A stretch of DNA of 40,212 nt from an uncultured delta proteobacterium. Its GTDB lineage: Bacteria > Myxococcota_A > Polyangia > Polyangiales > Polyangiaceae. Shown here one piece after another: positions 15,490 to 23,605 of the stretch (position 1 is its first letter; every line of letters begins with the position of its first letter). The stretch is from positions 1-40,212 of the forward strand of contig CAIVJW010000266.1 in assembly GCA_903906315.1 (NCBI GenBank). Direction: 5' to 3'. Under the pieces are notes generated by a model that saw only the letters and a program-made list of their open reading frames with translations, was not told the origin of the DNA and searched no databases. The translations under genes were made by a program, and so were the position numbers.

Positions 15490-15839
15490 TCGGCTCGACT
15501 GGCATCGTGCCAGTCACTCCGGCGGGGGGGGGGCGCAGTGGGCGAGACGGAGGATCGTGAGGAGCGAGGGCACGACGGGCCGATTCGTCTGGTCCGAGCG
15601 GACGGCCATCTCTCCGGTCGTCGGGATCGTGTTCCACGGTGCGGTGATTCAGGCTGCCCGGCGAGGTGCGGCCCCGGCGCGAAGCTCCCTCCGGTCGACG
15701 GGTTTCCGTCGACTCGTCGGGCGCAGATGTTGCGCCGCACAACCGTTGACAGCCGCGCGTTCTGCTGCAATTTAGGTCGTCGCTTGCTGCGCTGCAGCAT
15801 CGGTCGCGCCGCAGGCCTGGACCAACGCACAGGAGCACC
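15490..15839. other. 350-bp gap with two perfect hairpins and the SDR promoter region
   Basis: No convincing gene. It holds a perfect 8-bp-arm hairpin right after the lipoprotein stop (GACTGGCA-TCG-TGCCAGTC, 15497-15515; no T-tract, so at best a weak terminator), a run of ten G's near 15524-15533, and a second perfect hairpin or palindrome GTCGACGG-GTTT-CCGTCGAC (15694-15713). A shorter GTTG-N7-CAAC inverted repeat (about 15729-15743) lies immediately before the TTGACA of the candidate promoter. The last two elements are placed where a repressor or activator of the SDR/thiolase pair could bind. Confidence 0.6.
15746..15774 (+). promoter_or_regulatory. Candidate promoter for the SDR-thiolase operon
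   Basis: A perfect -35 hexamer TTGACA (15746-15751) is followed by an AT-rich AATTTA at the right distance (from about 15769). The -10 match is poor. The distance to the ATG is about 65 nt. Confidence 0.35.
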
Positions 15840-16631
15840 ATGGAACTCAACGGAGCAGTCGCAGTCATCACCGGCGGGGCGAGCGGGATCGGCGAGGCCG
15901 TCGCGAAGGGGCTGTCGTCCCGGGGCGCGCGCGTCGTCCTCGGCGACATGGACCAGCGGAACCTCGAGCGCGTGGCGGGCGAGATCGCCGCGGCGGGCGG
16001 CTCGGTGGCGTGGGCGAAGTGCAACGTCACCAGCGACGAGGACGTCGCGAGCCTCATGGACCTGGCGATCGACAAGTTCGGTCAGCTGAACGTCGTCGTC
16101 GCCTCGGCCGGCATCATCAAGGACGGCCTGATGATCAACCTCGACAAGGAGACGGGGAAGGTCAAGAAGGCGATGACGACCGAGCAGTTCAAGGCGGTCA
16201 TCGACGTCAACCTCGTTGGCGCCTTCATCACGGTGCGCGAGGCCGCGATCCGGATGGCGAACGGCGGCTGGCCGGGCCTCATCGTGCCGATCTCGTCGGT
16301 CAACAAGTCCGGTCAGACGGGGCAGATGAACTACTCGTCGGCGAAGGCGGCGATCGCGCTCTGGCCGAAGATCCTGTGCGGCGAGTTCCAGATGCGCGGA
16401 GTGTCGAACGTGCGCGTCGTGGCGATCGCGCCCGGCTACGTCGGCACGCCGATGGTCAAGGGGATGAACCAGGAGGCGCTGGCGGGCATCCTGAAGGGCG
16501 TGCACATCGGCCGGCTCATCGAGCCCTCCGAGATCGCCGACATCATCGCGTTCGCCGCGCAGAACGAGGCGGTCGATGCGACCTGCCTCGAGATCACCGG
16601 CGGGCTCATCGCCAACGGGCTCGCCAAGTAG
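15840..16631 (+). CDS. Short-chain dehydrogenase/reductase (3-hydroxyacyl or 3-oxoacyl type)
   Basis: Classical SDR, 263 aa. The NAD(P)-binding motif TGGASGIG is at residues 11-18. An acidic Asp in GDMDQ after beta-2 suggests NAD preference. The NAG motif is replaced by ASAG (about 88-91). The catalytic Ser is in VPISSV and the Tyr/Lys in NYSSAKAA. It ends in a typical APGYVGTPM and ITGGLIANG. Such enzymes interconvert hydroxy- and oxo-acyl thioesters or related alcohols and ketones; the adjacent thiolase, 20 nt downstream, points to acyl-CoA degradation or synthesis rather than a sugar substrate. The exact substrate cannot be read from the sequence. GGAG precedes the ATG. Confidence 0.92.
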   Translation: MELNGAVAVITGGASGIGEAVAKGLSSRGARVVLGDMDQRNLERVAGEIAAAGGSVAWAKCNVTSDEDVASLMDLAIDKFGQLNVVVASAGIIKDGLMINLDKETGKVKKAMTTEQFKAVIDVNLVGAFITVREAAIRMANGGWPGLIVPISSVNKSGQTGQMNYSSAKAAIALWPKILCGEFQMRGVSNVRVVAIAPGYVGTPMVKGMNQEALAGILKGVHIGRLIEPSEIADIIAFAAQNEAVDATCLEITGGLIANGLAK

Positions 16632-16651
16632 GGCGAGGGAGGGAGAGCATC

Positions 16652-17905
16652 ATGAGCAAGGTCAGCATCGTCGGCGCCTACAACACGAAGTTCGGCTCGC
16701 TCGTCGACGTGAAGGACATGATCTCCTTCAAGAAGAAGACGGACCGGCAGTCCTTCTACGATCTCCTCATCGAGGCCGGCCGCGGCGCGATCGCCGACGC
16801 GGGGCTCGACGCGAAGGACATCGACGCGGTCTGGATCGGCTCCTGTTCGCCGTCGCGCTTCGTGAACCAGGAGCACGTGGCGCCGATCGCGGTGGGCATC
16901 GACCCGTCGCTGCGCTTCAAGCCGATGACCCGCACCGAGTGCGCGTGCGCCTCGTCGTCGGTGGCCATTTACGACGCGACGTACGCGATCGAGGCCGGTC
17001 GATTCGACAACGTGCTCGTCGTCGGGGTCGAGAAGATGAACCTCGTCGACACGTCGTCGATGACGCAGACGCTCGCGACCTGCAGCTACTGGCCCGAGGA
17101 GGGGGGCAAGGGCTACACGTTCCCGGCTCTCTTCGCCGAGCTCGCGAAGGCGTACCTCGCGCGCTACGGGCTGTCGGAGGCCGAGTGGCGCAACCAGGCG
17201 GCGCATGTGTCGGCGCTCTCGTACCGGAACGCCGCGAAGAACCCGCTCGCGCACGTGCAGAACGGCCCCGCGACGGCCGAGGCGATCCTCGCGTTGCCGG
17301 ACGCGGGCAGGGGATCGAACATGATCATCGCCGCGCCGCTGCGGCTGCACGACTGCTCGCTGGTCACGGACGGCGCCGCGGCCGTCGTGCTCACCAGCAC
17401 CGCGAACGCGAAGGCGAACCGCAAGAAGGTGGTCGAGATCGCGGGCATCGGCCACGCGGAGGACTACCTCCCGCTGTCGAAGCGCGAGAACAAGCACGTG
17501 CTCGAGGCCGGCAAGGTCGCGGTCGCCAAGGCGTACAAGGAGGCCGGCATCGGCCCGCGCGACGTCGACCTGGCGGAGGTGCACGACTGCTTCAGCATCG
17601 CGCAGATCATGACGACCGAGGCGCTCGGCCTCTCGGACGACGGGCGCGCGGGCGCGGAGTACGTCGACGGGCGCTTCACCGCCGACGACGACCGCGTGTG
17701 CGTCAACCTGTCGGGCGGCCTCAAGGCGAAGGGGCACCCGGTGGGGGCGACGGGCGCGTCGATGCACGCGCTGGTCTACAAGCAGCTCATGGAGGAGCCG
17801 ATCGGCCTCGCGCCGACGAAGAAGACGCCCAGGGTCGGCGTGACGTTCAACGTCGGCGGCTCCGGCGTCAGCAACTGCGTGACCGTGCTGCGGCGCGCGC
17901 AGTAG
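16652..17905 (+). CDS. Thiolase family protein (SCP-x / acetyl-CoA acetyltransferase-like)
   Basis: The 417-aa product is a thiolase-fold protein of the SCP-x-like branch. It opens with SKVSIVGAYNTKFG. The nucleophile Cys lies in TRTECACASSSVA (about residues 91-103). The His of EVHDCFSIAQ (near 308) and the C-terminal KAKGHPVGATG (about 354-364) are the other active-site elements, and NVGGSGVSNCVTVL closes the domain. Expected chemistry is cleavage or formation of a 3-ketoacyl-CoA, but SCP-x-like members can be non-canonical. Together with the SDR it could perform the last two steps of a beta-oxidation-type cycle. The ATG at 16652 has GGGAGAG upstream. Confidence 0.9.
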   Translation: MSKVSIVGAYNTKFGSLVDVKDMISFKKKTDRQSFYDLLIEAGRGAIADAGLDAKDIDAVWIGSCSPSRFVNQEHVAPIAVGIDPSLRFKPMTRTECACASSSVAIYDATYAIEAGRFDNVLVVGVEKMNLVDTSSMTQTLATCSYWPEEGGKGYTFPALFAELAKAYLARYGLSEAEWRNQAAHVSALSYRNAAKNPLAHVQNGPATAEAILALPDAGRGSNMIIAAPLRLHDCSLVTDGAAAVVLTSTANAKANRKKVVEIAGIGHAEDYLPLSKRENKHVLEAGKVAVAKAYKEAGIGPRDVDLAEVHDCFSIAQIMTTEALGLSDDGRAGAEYVDGRFTADDDRVCVNLSGGLKAKGHPVGATGASMHALVYKQLMEEPIGLAPTKKTPRVGVTFNVGGSGVSNCVTVLRRAQ

Positions 17906-17993
17906 GAGCGGCGCCTCGAGACGCCGGAAGCGGAGAAGTCCCGGCACCGGTCGACGGCGACCTGGAAACCGTCAGTGCTTCTCGATGGTTACG

Positions 17994-18069
17994 TGGTGGG
18001 TCGAAAGGGACTCGAACCCTTGACCAACGGGTTAAAAGCCCGCAGCTCTACCGACTGAGCTATCGACCC
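17994..18069 (-). tRNA. tRNA-Lys (anticodon UUU)
   Basis: Read on the minus strand, a complete cloverleaf is present. The acceptor stem is GGGTCGA/TCGACCC and the D arm carries AGCTCAGTCGGTAGAGC. The anticodon arm is GCGGG-CTTTTAA-CCCGT with anticodon TTT. The T arm is AGGG-TTCGAGT-CCCTT-like, with discriminator A and an encoded 3' CCA (17994-17996). All invariant positions seen by eye are normal. It lies antisense to and between the thiolase and S1-domain genes. Confidence 0.97.
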
Positions 18070-18083
18070 CGGCTCACGGCGCG

Positions 18084-18089
18084 ACCCTA
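18084..18089 (-). promoter_or_regulatory. Possible -10 element of the tRNA-Lys promoter
   Basis: On the minus strand TAGGGT (complement of 18084-18089), preceded by TGTGC, looks like an extended -10 ending 15 nt before the tRNA 5' end. No good -35 is seen. Confidence 0.25.
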
Positions 18090-18216
18090 GCACAGGCCGT
18101 GCGGGTTCGTACCCCTCCGCGCCGCGGGACCTCTCGGTCCCGTCGCGGGCGCGGTCGGTGCGGTCGGCGTGCGAGTCCTTCCGCCCTGACCGCGGGTTCG
18201 TGCTAAGGCGTTCGCC

Positions 18217-18996
18217 GTGAACGGCGCAAAAGACGACGACTCCTTCGCGGCCCTGTTCGAGCGCTCCGGCGGCGCTCACCCAATGCAGCGGCGCTACCAC
18301 ACCGGCGAACGCATCGAGGTGCGGATCGTGGCCGTCAGCCAGACCTCGGTCTTCGCGGACCTCGGCGGCAAGCAGGAGGGCTACTTCGAGCGGATCGAGC
18401 TGAACGATGTCGAGGGCAAGCTGACCGTCGAGGTCGGAGCGCGCGTCGCTGCGGTCGTCGCCGGCGTCGACTCGCAGACCGGGCAGGTGAAGCTGTCGCC
18501 GGTCTTCGTGCGCGCGTCGGACGACCCTTCGGGGCATGCGCACGCGGCGGCGCAGCCGATCGGGCGGCCCGGCGGGCCGGTGCTCGTCGAGGGCACGAGG
18601 GTGCGCGGCAAGGTCACGGGCGTCGAGCGCTACGGCGTGTTCGTCCAGATCGAGGGGAGCAGCGGCCGGCAGGGTCGCGGGCTCGTGCCGGTCAGCGAGT
18701 CCGGCACGCCGCGCGGCGCGGACTTGAAGAAGCACTTCATCAACGGTCAGGACGTCGAGGCGAAGATCCTCGCGATCGACGAGGCCGGGAAGATCCGCCT
18801 GTCGATCAAGGCGCTCGCCGCCGACGAGGAGCGCAGCCAGTTCGAGTCGTTCATGAAGGGCGGCCCCGCGCCTGCGCCCGCTGACGACACGGCCGCGCCT
18901 GCGGTCCAGAAGCGGGGAGGCGGCGTGAAGAAGGCGCCCGAGCCGCGCGGCTTCGGCACGCTCGCCGACCTGCTCGCCAAGAAGACCAAGCGCTGA
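18217..18996 (+). CDS. S1 RNA-binding domain protein
   Basis: The 259-aa product has two S1 (OB-fold) modules. The first is at about residues 27-95 (RIEVRIVAVSQTSVFADLGG, then KQEGYFE). The second is at about 125-200 (GTRVRGKVTGVERYGVFVQI, with GLVPVSE and ILAIDEAGKIRLSIKAL). A Pro/Ala/Lys-rich tail ends in a short helix, GFGTLADLLAKKTKR. Two-S1 proteins of this size bind RNA or the ribosome, but the precise target is unknown; it is far shorter than ribosomal protein S1. The start is GTG 18217, with AAGG 8 nt upstream. It is convergent with dut. Confidence 0.85.
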   Translation: MNGAKDDDSFAALFERSGGAHPMQRRYHTGERIEVRIVAVSQTSVFADLGGKQEGYFERIELNDVEGKLTVEVGARVAAVVAGVDSQTGQVKLSPVFVRASDDPSGHAHAAAQPIGRPGGPVLVEGTRVRGKVTGVERYGVFVQIEGSSGRQGRGLVPVSESGTPRGADLKKHFINGQDVEAKILAIDEAGKIRLSIKALAADEERSQFESFMKGGPAPAPADDTAAPAVQKRGGGVKKAPEPRGFGTLADLLAKKTKR

Positions 18997-19015
18997 AGGG
19001 GGGGCGCGGGTCAGG

Positions 19016-19468
19016 TCAGCCGGCGACGCCGGTCGAACCGTAGCCACCCGCGCCGCGCTCCGTCGCGTCGAGGGCGTCGACGACGTCGATCTCGACGTGG
19101 GCGACGGCGGCGACGACGAGCTGCGCGATGCGATCGCCCGGCTCGATGACGAAGTCGTCCTCACCGTGATTCACGAGCACGACCTGGAGCTCGCCCCGGT
19201 AGTCCGCGTCGATCGTCCCCGGGGCGTTGAGGACGGTCACACCGTGCTTCAGCGCGAGGCCGGACCGCGGGCGCACCTGGCCCTCGAAGCCCACGGGGAC
19301 CGCGAATGCGAAGCCGGTTGGCACGAGGCGGCGGGCGCCACGGGGGATCACGATCGACTCGGGGATCGCGGCGCACAGATCGAGGCCTGCCGCGCCGGCG
19401 GAGCGGTACGCAGGCAGGGGTACGTCGGTCGCGCGGACGCGGAGGGTGGGGACGCGGAGGCTGCTCAC
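19016..19468 (-). CDS. dut: Deoxyuridine 5'-triphosphate nucleotidohydrolase (dUTPase)
   Basis: This enzyme hydrolyses dUTP to dUMP and pyrophosphate, keeping uracil out of DNA and feeding thymidylate synthesis. The 150-aa product has all five trimeric-dUTPase motifs: [10 protein letters not shown] (about 26-35), [11 protein letters not shown] (about 67-77), [13 protein letters not shown] (about 81-93), GDRIAQLV (about 111-118) and a C-terminal [10 protein letters not shown] (about 138-147) that closes over the substrate. Length is typical. It is convergent with the S1-domain gene and divergent from a small lipoprotein gene. Confidence 0.97.
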   Translation of the reverse strand: MSSLRVPTLRVRATDVPLPAYRSAGAAGLDLCAAIPESIVIPRGARRLVPTGFAFAVPVGFEGQVRPRSGLALKHGVTVLNAPGTIDADYRGELQVVLVNHGEDDFVIEPGDRIAQLVVAAVAHVEIDVVDALDATERGAGGYGSTGVAG

Positions 19469-19656
19469 CGAGCGAGCGTACGACGCGCGGCGGCTCGCGT
19501 CGCGCGGCGCGCGCGAGGCCGGCGATGGGACTCGAGGGGGCGCTCTAGACGTTTCCCTCGCGCCGCCGGATGGACCAGGATGGTCGGACGCCGCGCGTCA
19601 CCCGCTCAAAACTCCCGGCGCTCGCCCGAGCCCGTCAGCTTCTGGAGACCGACCGA

Positions 19657-20103
19657 ATGACCTTTCGCCCCGCGCGCACCGCCCTCGCCCTGCTCGGCCT
19701 CGTGGTCGGGCTCTCGGCCTGCAACAAGAGGGCGTCGGAGTGTCAGCTGCTGATCCGCACGATCAACCCCCAGGTGGAGAAGCAGCAGGCGATCTCGCAG
19801 CGCAAGGTGGAGGGGCTCGACGACGTCGCGGTCGTGACGGCGGAGATCTCGAAGGTCGCTAGCGAGACGGCCGCGAAGCTCTCGGAGCTTCAGATAACGA
19901 TTCCTGAGCTCGTGAAATTCTCGGCGGACTATCAGAAAATGGAAAAAGAGTTCGCCGCGTCGGCCGAGGCGGCGGCCGAGGGCATCAAGGGAGGCTCGGT
20001 CGACGTCATGAAGAAGCTGACGGCCTTCGACGCGTCGGTGGACGCTGCGACGAAGAAAGAGACCGACCTCATCGAGGGCGTGAACAAGTTCTGCTCGAAC
20101 TAG
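19657..20103 (+). CDS. Small helical lipoprotein of unknown function
   Basis: No family recognised. The 148-aa product has a signal peptide with lipobox LSAC (Cys22). Most of the rest (about 35-140) is strongly helical and probably coiled coil, with alternating Glu/Lys and Ala. Two Cys remain in the mature part (near residue 29 and at the third-last position), possibly as a disulfide. The ATG at 19657 is preceded by GGAGACC. GC content dips slightly in the middle of the gene (GATAACGATT, GAAAATGGAAAAAG). A divergent promoter region shared with dut (19469-19656) shows no clear motif. Confidence 0.75.
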   Translation: MTFRPARTALALLGLVVGLSACNKRASECQLLIRTINPQVEKQQAISQRKVEGLDDVAVVTAEISKVASETAAKLSELQITIPELVKFSADYQKMEKEFAASAEAAAEGIKGGSVDVMKKLTAFDASVDAATKKETDLIEGVNKFCSN

Positions 20104-20144
20104 CCGCGCTCGCTCCTTGCCGAATCACCGGGGGGCGGGTCGGG

Positions 20145-20320
20145 GCCCCATTGAGCTGAGCAGCGCATCGGCAGGTGCGCGGGGTTTGGGGCTTGCGGCC
20201 CCATCGAGCCGAGCAGCGCATCGGCAGGTGCGCGGGGTTTGGGGGCGCTTGCGGCCCCATCGAGCCGAGCAGCGCATCGGCAGGTGCGCGGGGTTTGGGG
20301 GCGCTTGCGGCCCCATCGAG
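20145..20320. repeat. 53-56 bp tandem repeat, three full copies plus a partial, at a convergent gene junction
   Basis: Units start with GCCCCAT at 20145 (53 bp), 20198 (56 bp), 20254 (56 bp) and 20310 (11 bp partial). Copies two and three are identical; the first has two base changes and lacks 3 bp. Each unit contains CCGA-N8-TCGG and GCGCA-N8-TGCGC pairings that overlap, so alternative hairpins can form, and a GGGGTTTGGGG G-rich run. The array ends 1 bp before the stop codon of the M50 protease gene. With no variable spacers it is not CRISPR. Confidence 0.95.
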
Positions 20321-20321
20321 A

Positions 20322-21746
20322 CTACGCCCGCTCGGGTCGGGGGAGCACCGCCTCGAAGGCGTCGTCGGCGCGCACCGAGGCGAGCGCGGCGTCGGACCAG
20401 GCGCGCGGCGCGTCGGTGAAGCCCGCGGCTACCGCGCGGCGTAGCAGGTCGAGCGCCATGCGGCTCTCGCCGGCGCGCGCGTGGGCGCGGGCGGCGTCGT
20501 AGGCGTCCTCGGGCTGACCGTCGCGGCTGAAGACCGCCTCCCACAGGCGGGCCGCCCACTCGAATGCGCCGTCGTCGAAGGCGAGGGAGGCCATGCGACG
20601 GGCGTCCTCCTCGGACAGTTGCTCGACGATGTCGAGGGCCGTCGCCGCCGCGCGAGCGATGTCGCCCTGGGCGATCAGCACCTGGATGAGCGGGCCGACG
20701 ATCTCCTTGCGATCGTCGCCGGCGGCGCGGGCCGCCTCGAGCGCAGCGCGGGCGTCCTTCGGCTTGCCGCAGGCGAGCAGCACCGCGCCGACGAGGGCCG
20801 CGTCGACGTCGCCGAGCTTCTGCGCCCGCGCGAGTGCCGCGCGTGCGTCGTCCGGTCGCTGCTCGAGCAGGTACGACCACGCCACGACCTCGTGCGCGAC
20901 CAGAGCAGCGGCGGGCAGCGGCCCCGCCGGGGGCGCTTCGCCGCCGAGCTCGGAACCGGACCCGTCGCCCGCGAGCAGCTGTTCGGCGATCGCGCGCGCG
21001 CCGACGGGATCCTCGCTTGCGAGCGCGGCGCGGGCCTGCCGGATCAGCGACAGCACGGCGCCGGGAAGCGATGGGGCCTCGGCCGCGCGGCGATCGGGGG
21101 CGGCGCGCAGGCGCTCCGGGTTCGGCGCCCGGAGGCGCTGGAGGTTCTGCATCGCGGCCATGCCGAAGAGGAACACGCCCCAGTAGGAGTGCCGGCGCAG
21201 GAAGAACACGATGAGCAGCGCCGCGACCGCGAGCGAGATTCCCGCGGTGATGCGCGCGCGGCGCGGTCCGAGCGCGTGCTCGAGGATGTGGCCCCCGTCG
21301 AGCGGCAGGACCGGGATGAGGTTGAAGATGCTCCAGGCGAGGTTTATCGCCTCGAGGTACTGGATCGCGATGTAGATCGGCGTCGGCAGCGACGCATAGA
21401 CGCCCGGGGCGAGGACCCCGAAGAGGCGGAGAACGCCCCACAGGGCGAAGCCCGCGGCCGGCCCGGCGGCGCTGATCAGCACGTGGTCGCGGCGGCGGAG
21501 CGGCAGCACGGGGAGCCACGCGGTCGTGCCGCCCATCCAGTGCAGCGTGATTTCCGGCTCGATCTTGTGGCGCATCACGGCGGCCGCGTGGCCGAGCTCG
21601 TGCACGAGGACCGAGATCAGCACCACTGCGACCCAGATCACGATGTGGCGGTCGGGCATGCCGGAGTCTGGCCACCCGAGGAGGGCCGCCGTGATCCAGA
21701 AGCCCATCTGGATCTCGATGCTCACGCCGAACAGCCGGAAGCTCAT
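20322..21746 (-). CDS. M50 family (site-2-type) membrane metalloprotease with TPR-like tail
   Basis: The 474-aa product is an intramembrane zinc protease. A membrane segment carries VLVHELGHA with H49-E50 and H53 as zinc ligands and catalytic Glu. The second signature NLIPVLPLDGG is at 142-152 and supplies the Asp ligand. Four to five further membrane helices lie between residues 12 and 205. From about residue 225 the chain is soluble and made of Ala-rich helical pairs (for example DDARAALARAQKLGDVDAAL), resembling tetratricopeptide repeats. There is no PDZ or CBS domain. Such enzymes cleave membrane-bound anti-sigma factors or other transmembrane proteins; the TPR-like tail may recruit the substrate. 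The target is unknown. Confidence 0.9.
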   Translation of the reverse strand: MSFRLFGVSIEIQMGFWITAALLGWPDSGMPDRHIVIWVAVVLISVLVHELGHAAAVMRHKIEPEITLHWMGGTTAWLPVLPLRRRDHVLISAAGPAAGFALWGVLRLFGVLAPGVYASLPTPIYIAIQYLEAINLAWSIFNLIPVLPLDGGHILEHALGPRRARITAGISLAVAALLIVFFLRRHSYWGVFLFGMAAMQNLQRLRAPNPERLRAAPDRRAAEAPSLPGAVLSLIRQARAALASEDPVGARAIAEQLLAGDGSGSELGGEAPPAGPLPAAALVAHEVVAWSYLLEQRPDDARAALARAQKLGDVDAALVGAVLLACGKPKDARAALEAARAAGDDRKEIVGPLIQVLIAQGDIARAAATALDIVEQLSEEDARRMASLAFDDGAFEWAARLWEAVFSRDGQPEDAYDAARAHARAGESRMALDLLRRAVAAGFTDAPRAWSDAALASVRADDAFEAVLPRPERA

Positions 21747-21898
21747 TCGCCTGGAATCCTAGTACGCGGTTGCCTCGCGCGCCTCGACTATTGGCGCCCG
21801 CTGACCGTGCGTCGCCACGAAGGAGCAGAGCCCCGCGCCCGAGTGCTACCATTCCGAGGCGGGCTCGGAAGGTGGGCGCGCGGAGGCGGCGATCGGCG

Positions 21899-22822
21899 AT
21901 GAACGCGGCTCGGCGGAGGTTGGTTTCGGTCGACGCGGGGGCGGGGCGGCTCGCTCGCGCGCTTTCGGCCGGGGTGCTCGTGGTCGGCTGTGGCGGCGGA
22001 CCGGTCCCGCCGCTCTCCGCGCCAGCCATGCTCGCCGCCGCGCCGTCGGTGCTCGCGCCGGCGTCCGCGGCGGCCGGGGGCGAGGTCGAGTCGGCGCCGT
22101 CCGCTCGGTCGGCGAAGGGCGCGCCCGGCGCCGTCGACCTCGCGAAGCCCGCGCAGTCCGCCGGCCCGGCCGATCCGCCGCCCGCGCCGCCGCCGATCCC
22201 GAAGGGCACCGTCGTACTTCACATCGGCGACTCGTTCACGCTGTCCGGCTTCGCTCAAGCCCTCAAGCCTCGCTTTCTCGGCGTCGGCGCCAGGTACGAG
22301 GTCCGCGCGGAGCAGAGCTCCTTCACCACGACGTGGTCGGGCAAGCTGGGCCCGATCGTCTCGGCGACCCAGCCGGACCTCGTCATCATCACGCTGGGCG
22401 CCAACGAGGTCGCGAACACCGACCCGCCAGCGCACGCGCCCGCGGTGCGCAACATCGTCAAGCAGCTCGCCGGTCGGCCCTGCGTCTGGGTCTCGCCTCC
22501 GCTCTGGGCCAAGGAGACGGGCATCATCGACGTGCTCCGCGAGCACTCCGCTCCGTGCCGTTTCTTCGACTCGGACGCGATCGTGAAGCAGCCGATCCCG
22601 CGGCGAGGCGACAGGATCCATCCGACCCCGGAGGGGGGCGCGATCTGGGCGGACGCATTCTGGGACTGGCTCGGCAGCGAGCGGGCGAGCGATTCGCCAT
22701 TCCCGGGGCCCGCGGGCGCCACGAAGCCCGCCAAGCGCAGCCCTTGGCTGCTGCGCGAGGCGCCTTCGGACGAGCACGTCCCGCGCGGCAAGAAGGGCGC
22801 GGCGCCGGCGCCCGGGGGCTAG
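21899..22822 (+). CDS. SGNH/GDSL-type hydrolase-like lipoprotein
   Basis: The 307-aa product has an N-terminal signal with a lipobox-like VVGC (Cys31) and an Ala/Pro-rich spacer to about residue 100. The SGNH fold follows: block I LHIGDSFTLSG with the nucleophilic Ser, a Gly-containing middle part, block III ITLGANEV (ANE in place of GxND), and block V DRIHPTPEGG with the catalytic Asp/His. It probably acts on an envelope ester, such as O-acetyl groups of polysaccharide or peptidoglycan; the substrate cannot be told. The C-terminal 50 residues are basic and Pro-rich. The ATG at 21899 is used because it places the signal at the N-terminus. Confidence 0.8.
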   Translation: MNAARRRLVSVDAGAGRLARALSAGVLVVGCGGGPVPPLSAPAMLAAAPSVLAPASAAAGGEVESAPSARSAKGAPGAVDLAKPAQSAGPADPPPAPPPIPKGTVVLHIGDSFTLSGFAQALKPRFLGVGARYEVRAEQSSFTTTWSGKLGPIVSATQPDLVIITLGANEVANTDPPAHAPAVRNIVKQLAGRPCVWVSPPLWAKETGIIDVLREHSAPCRFFDSDAIVKQPIPRRGDRIHPTPEGGAIWADAFWDWLGSERASDSPFPGPAGATKPAKRSPWLLREAPSDEHVPRGKKGAAPAPGG

Positions 22823-22853
22823 CCCGCCGAACCGCGCGCGCGGCCGGGGCGTT

Positions 22854-23567
22854 TCAGCCGTCGCGCGCCTCGCGCATGGCGTCCTGCATCGCGGCGCGCA
22901 CGTCGGCCACGAGCTGCTTGCGGCCGTCGAGGCCGTAGGGCCTCGGATCGATGCGCGGACGCATCACGACGCGCGCCCGCTGGTTCGGCCGCACGCGGAA
23001 CCCGTGGGCGGGCAGCGCGTCGCGGGTGCCCCACAGCCCCACGGGCAGGATGGGCGTCCCGGTGTCGATCGCCATGCGGAAGCCCCCGCTCTTGAAGGGC
23101 AGGAGCTCGCCGGTGACGCTGCGCGTGCCTTCGGGCGCGATCCACAGTCGCGTGCCGTCCGTCAGCAGGCTCGTCGCTGCGCGCAGGCTCTCGACGGCCC
23201 GATCGTGGTGCTGCCGCTCGACGCGCACGAAGCCGGCCGCGATCATCGCGCGCCCCCAGATCGGGATCTCGAAGAGCTCGGCCTTCGCGACCATGCGGAG
23301 GCGCCCCGGGATGGACTGGAAGAGCACCGGCACGTCGTAGATGCTCTGGTGGTTCGACATCACGATGAGCGGCTCGGCGCCCCCGGCGTGATCGGCGCCG
23401 CGCACCTCGATCCGGAGCCCGCCGCGCCGCACGATGTCGCCCGACCACCAGTCGAGCCGCTCGTCGCAGCGCTGCGGCGTCAGGCGCCCCGTGAGGCCCT
23501 CCGCGACGGTGGGTGCGCTGATGCGCGCGGTGGCCGCGATGGCGTCGAGCCAGTGGAGGATCCCCAT
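22854..23567 (-). CDS. PlsC-type 1-acyl-sn-glycerol-3-phosphate acyltransferase
   Basis: The 237-aa product carries the acyltransferase motifs in order: NHQSIYD (72-78, the NHxxxxD variant), an FVRVER block (about 113-118), APEGTRS (145-151), and PVGLWGT further on. It would transfer an acyl chain to lysophosphatidate or a related lysolipid on the inner membrane face. No long membrane helix is evident, so association may be peripheral. It follows the YjbQ-family gene by 38 bp on the same strand, so the two are probably co-transcribed. It is convergent with the SGNH gene. Confidence 0.9.
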   Translation of the reverse strand: MGILHWLDAIAATARISAPTVAEGLTGRLTPQRCDERLDWWSGDIVRRGGLRIEVRGADHAGGAEPLIVMSNHQSIYDVPVLFQSIPGRLRMVAKAELFEIPIWGRAMIAAGFVRVERQHHDRAVESLRAATSLLTDGTRLWIAPEGTRSVTGELLPFKSGGFRMAIDTGTPILPVGLWGTRDALPAHGFRVRPNQRARVVMRPRIDPRPYGLDGRKQLVADVRAAMQDAMREARDG

Positions 23568-23605
23568 GATGGACTCGGCACGCTATCAAGCGCCACGCCC
23601 CCCTG

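Noticed and set aside
15497-15515. Hairpin after the MopE-type gene as an intrinsic terminator
   Set aside because: The stem is perfect, but it is followed by GC-rich DNA with no T-tract, so it is listed only as a hairpin within the gap.
20145-20320. CRISPR array
   Set aside because: The units are identical over their full length with no variable spacers, and no cas genes are present.
20125-20321. Extension of the M50 protease through the tandem repeats in another frame
   Set aside because: The protease frame stops at TAG 20322-20324; the repeat frame belongs to a different shadow frame.
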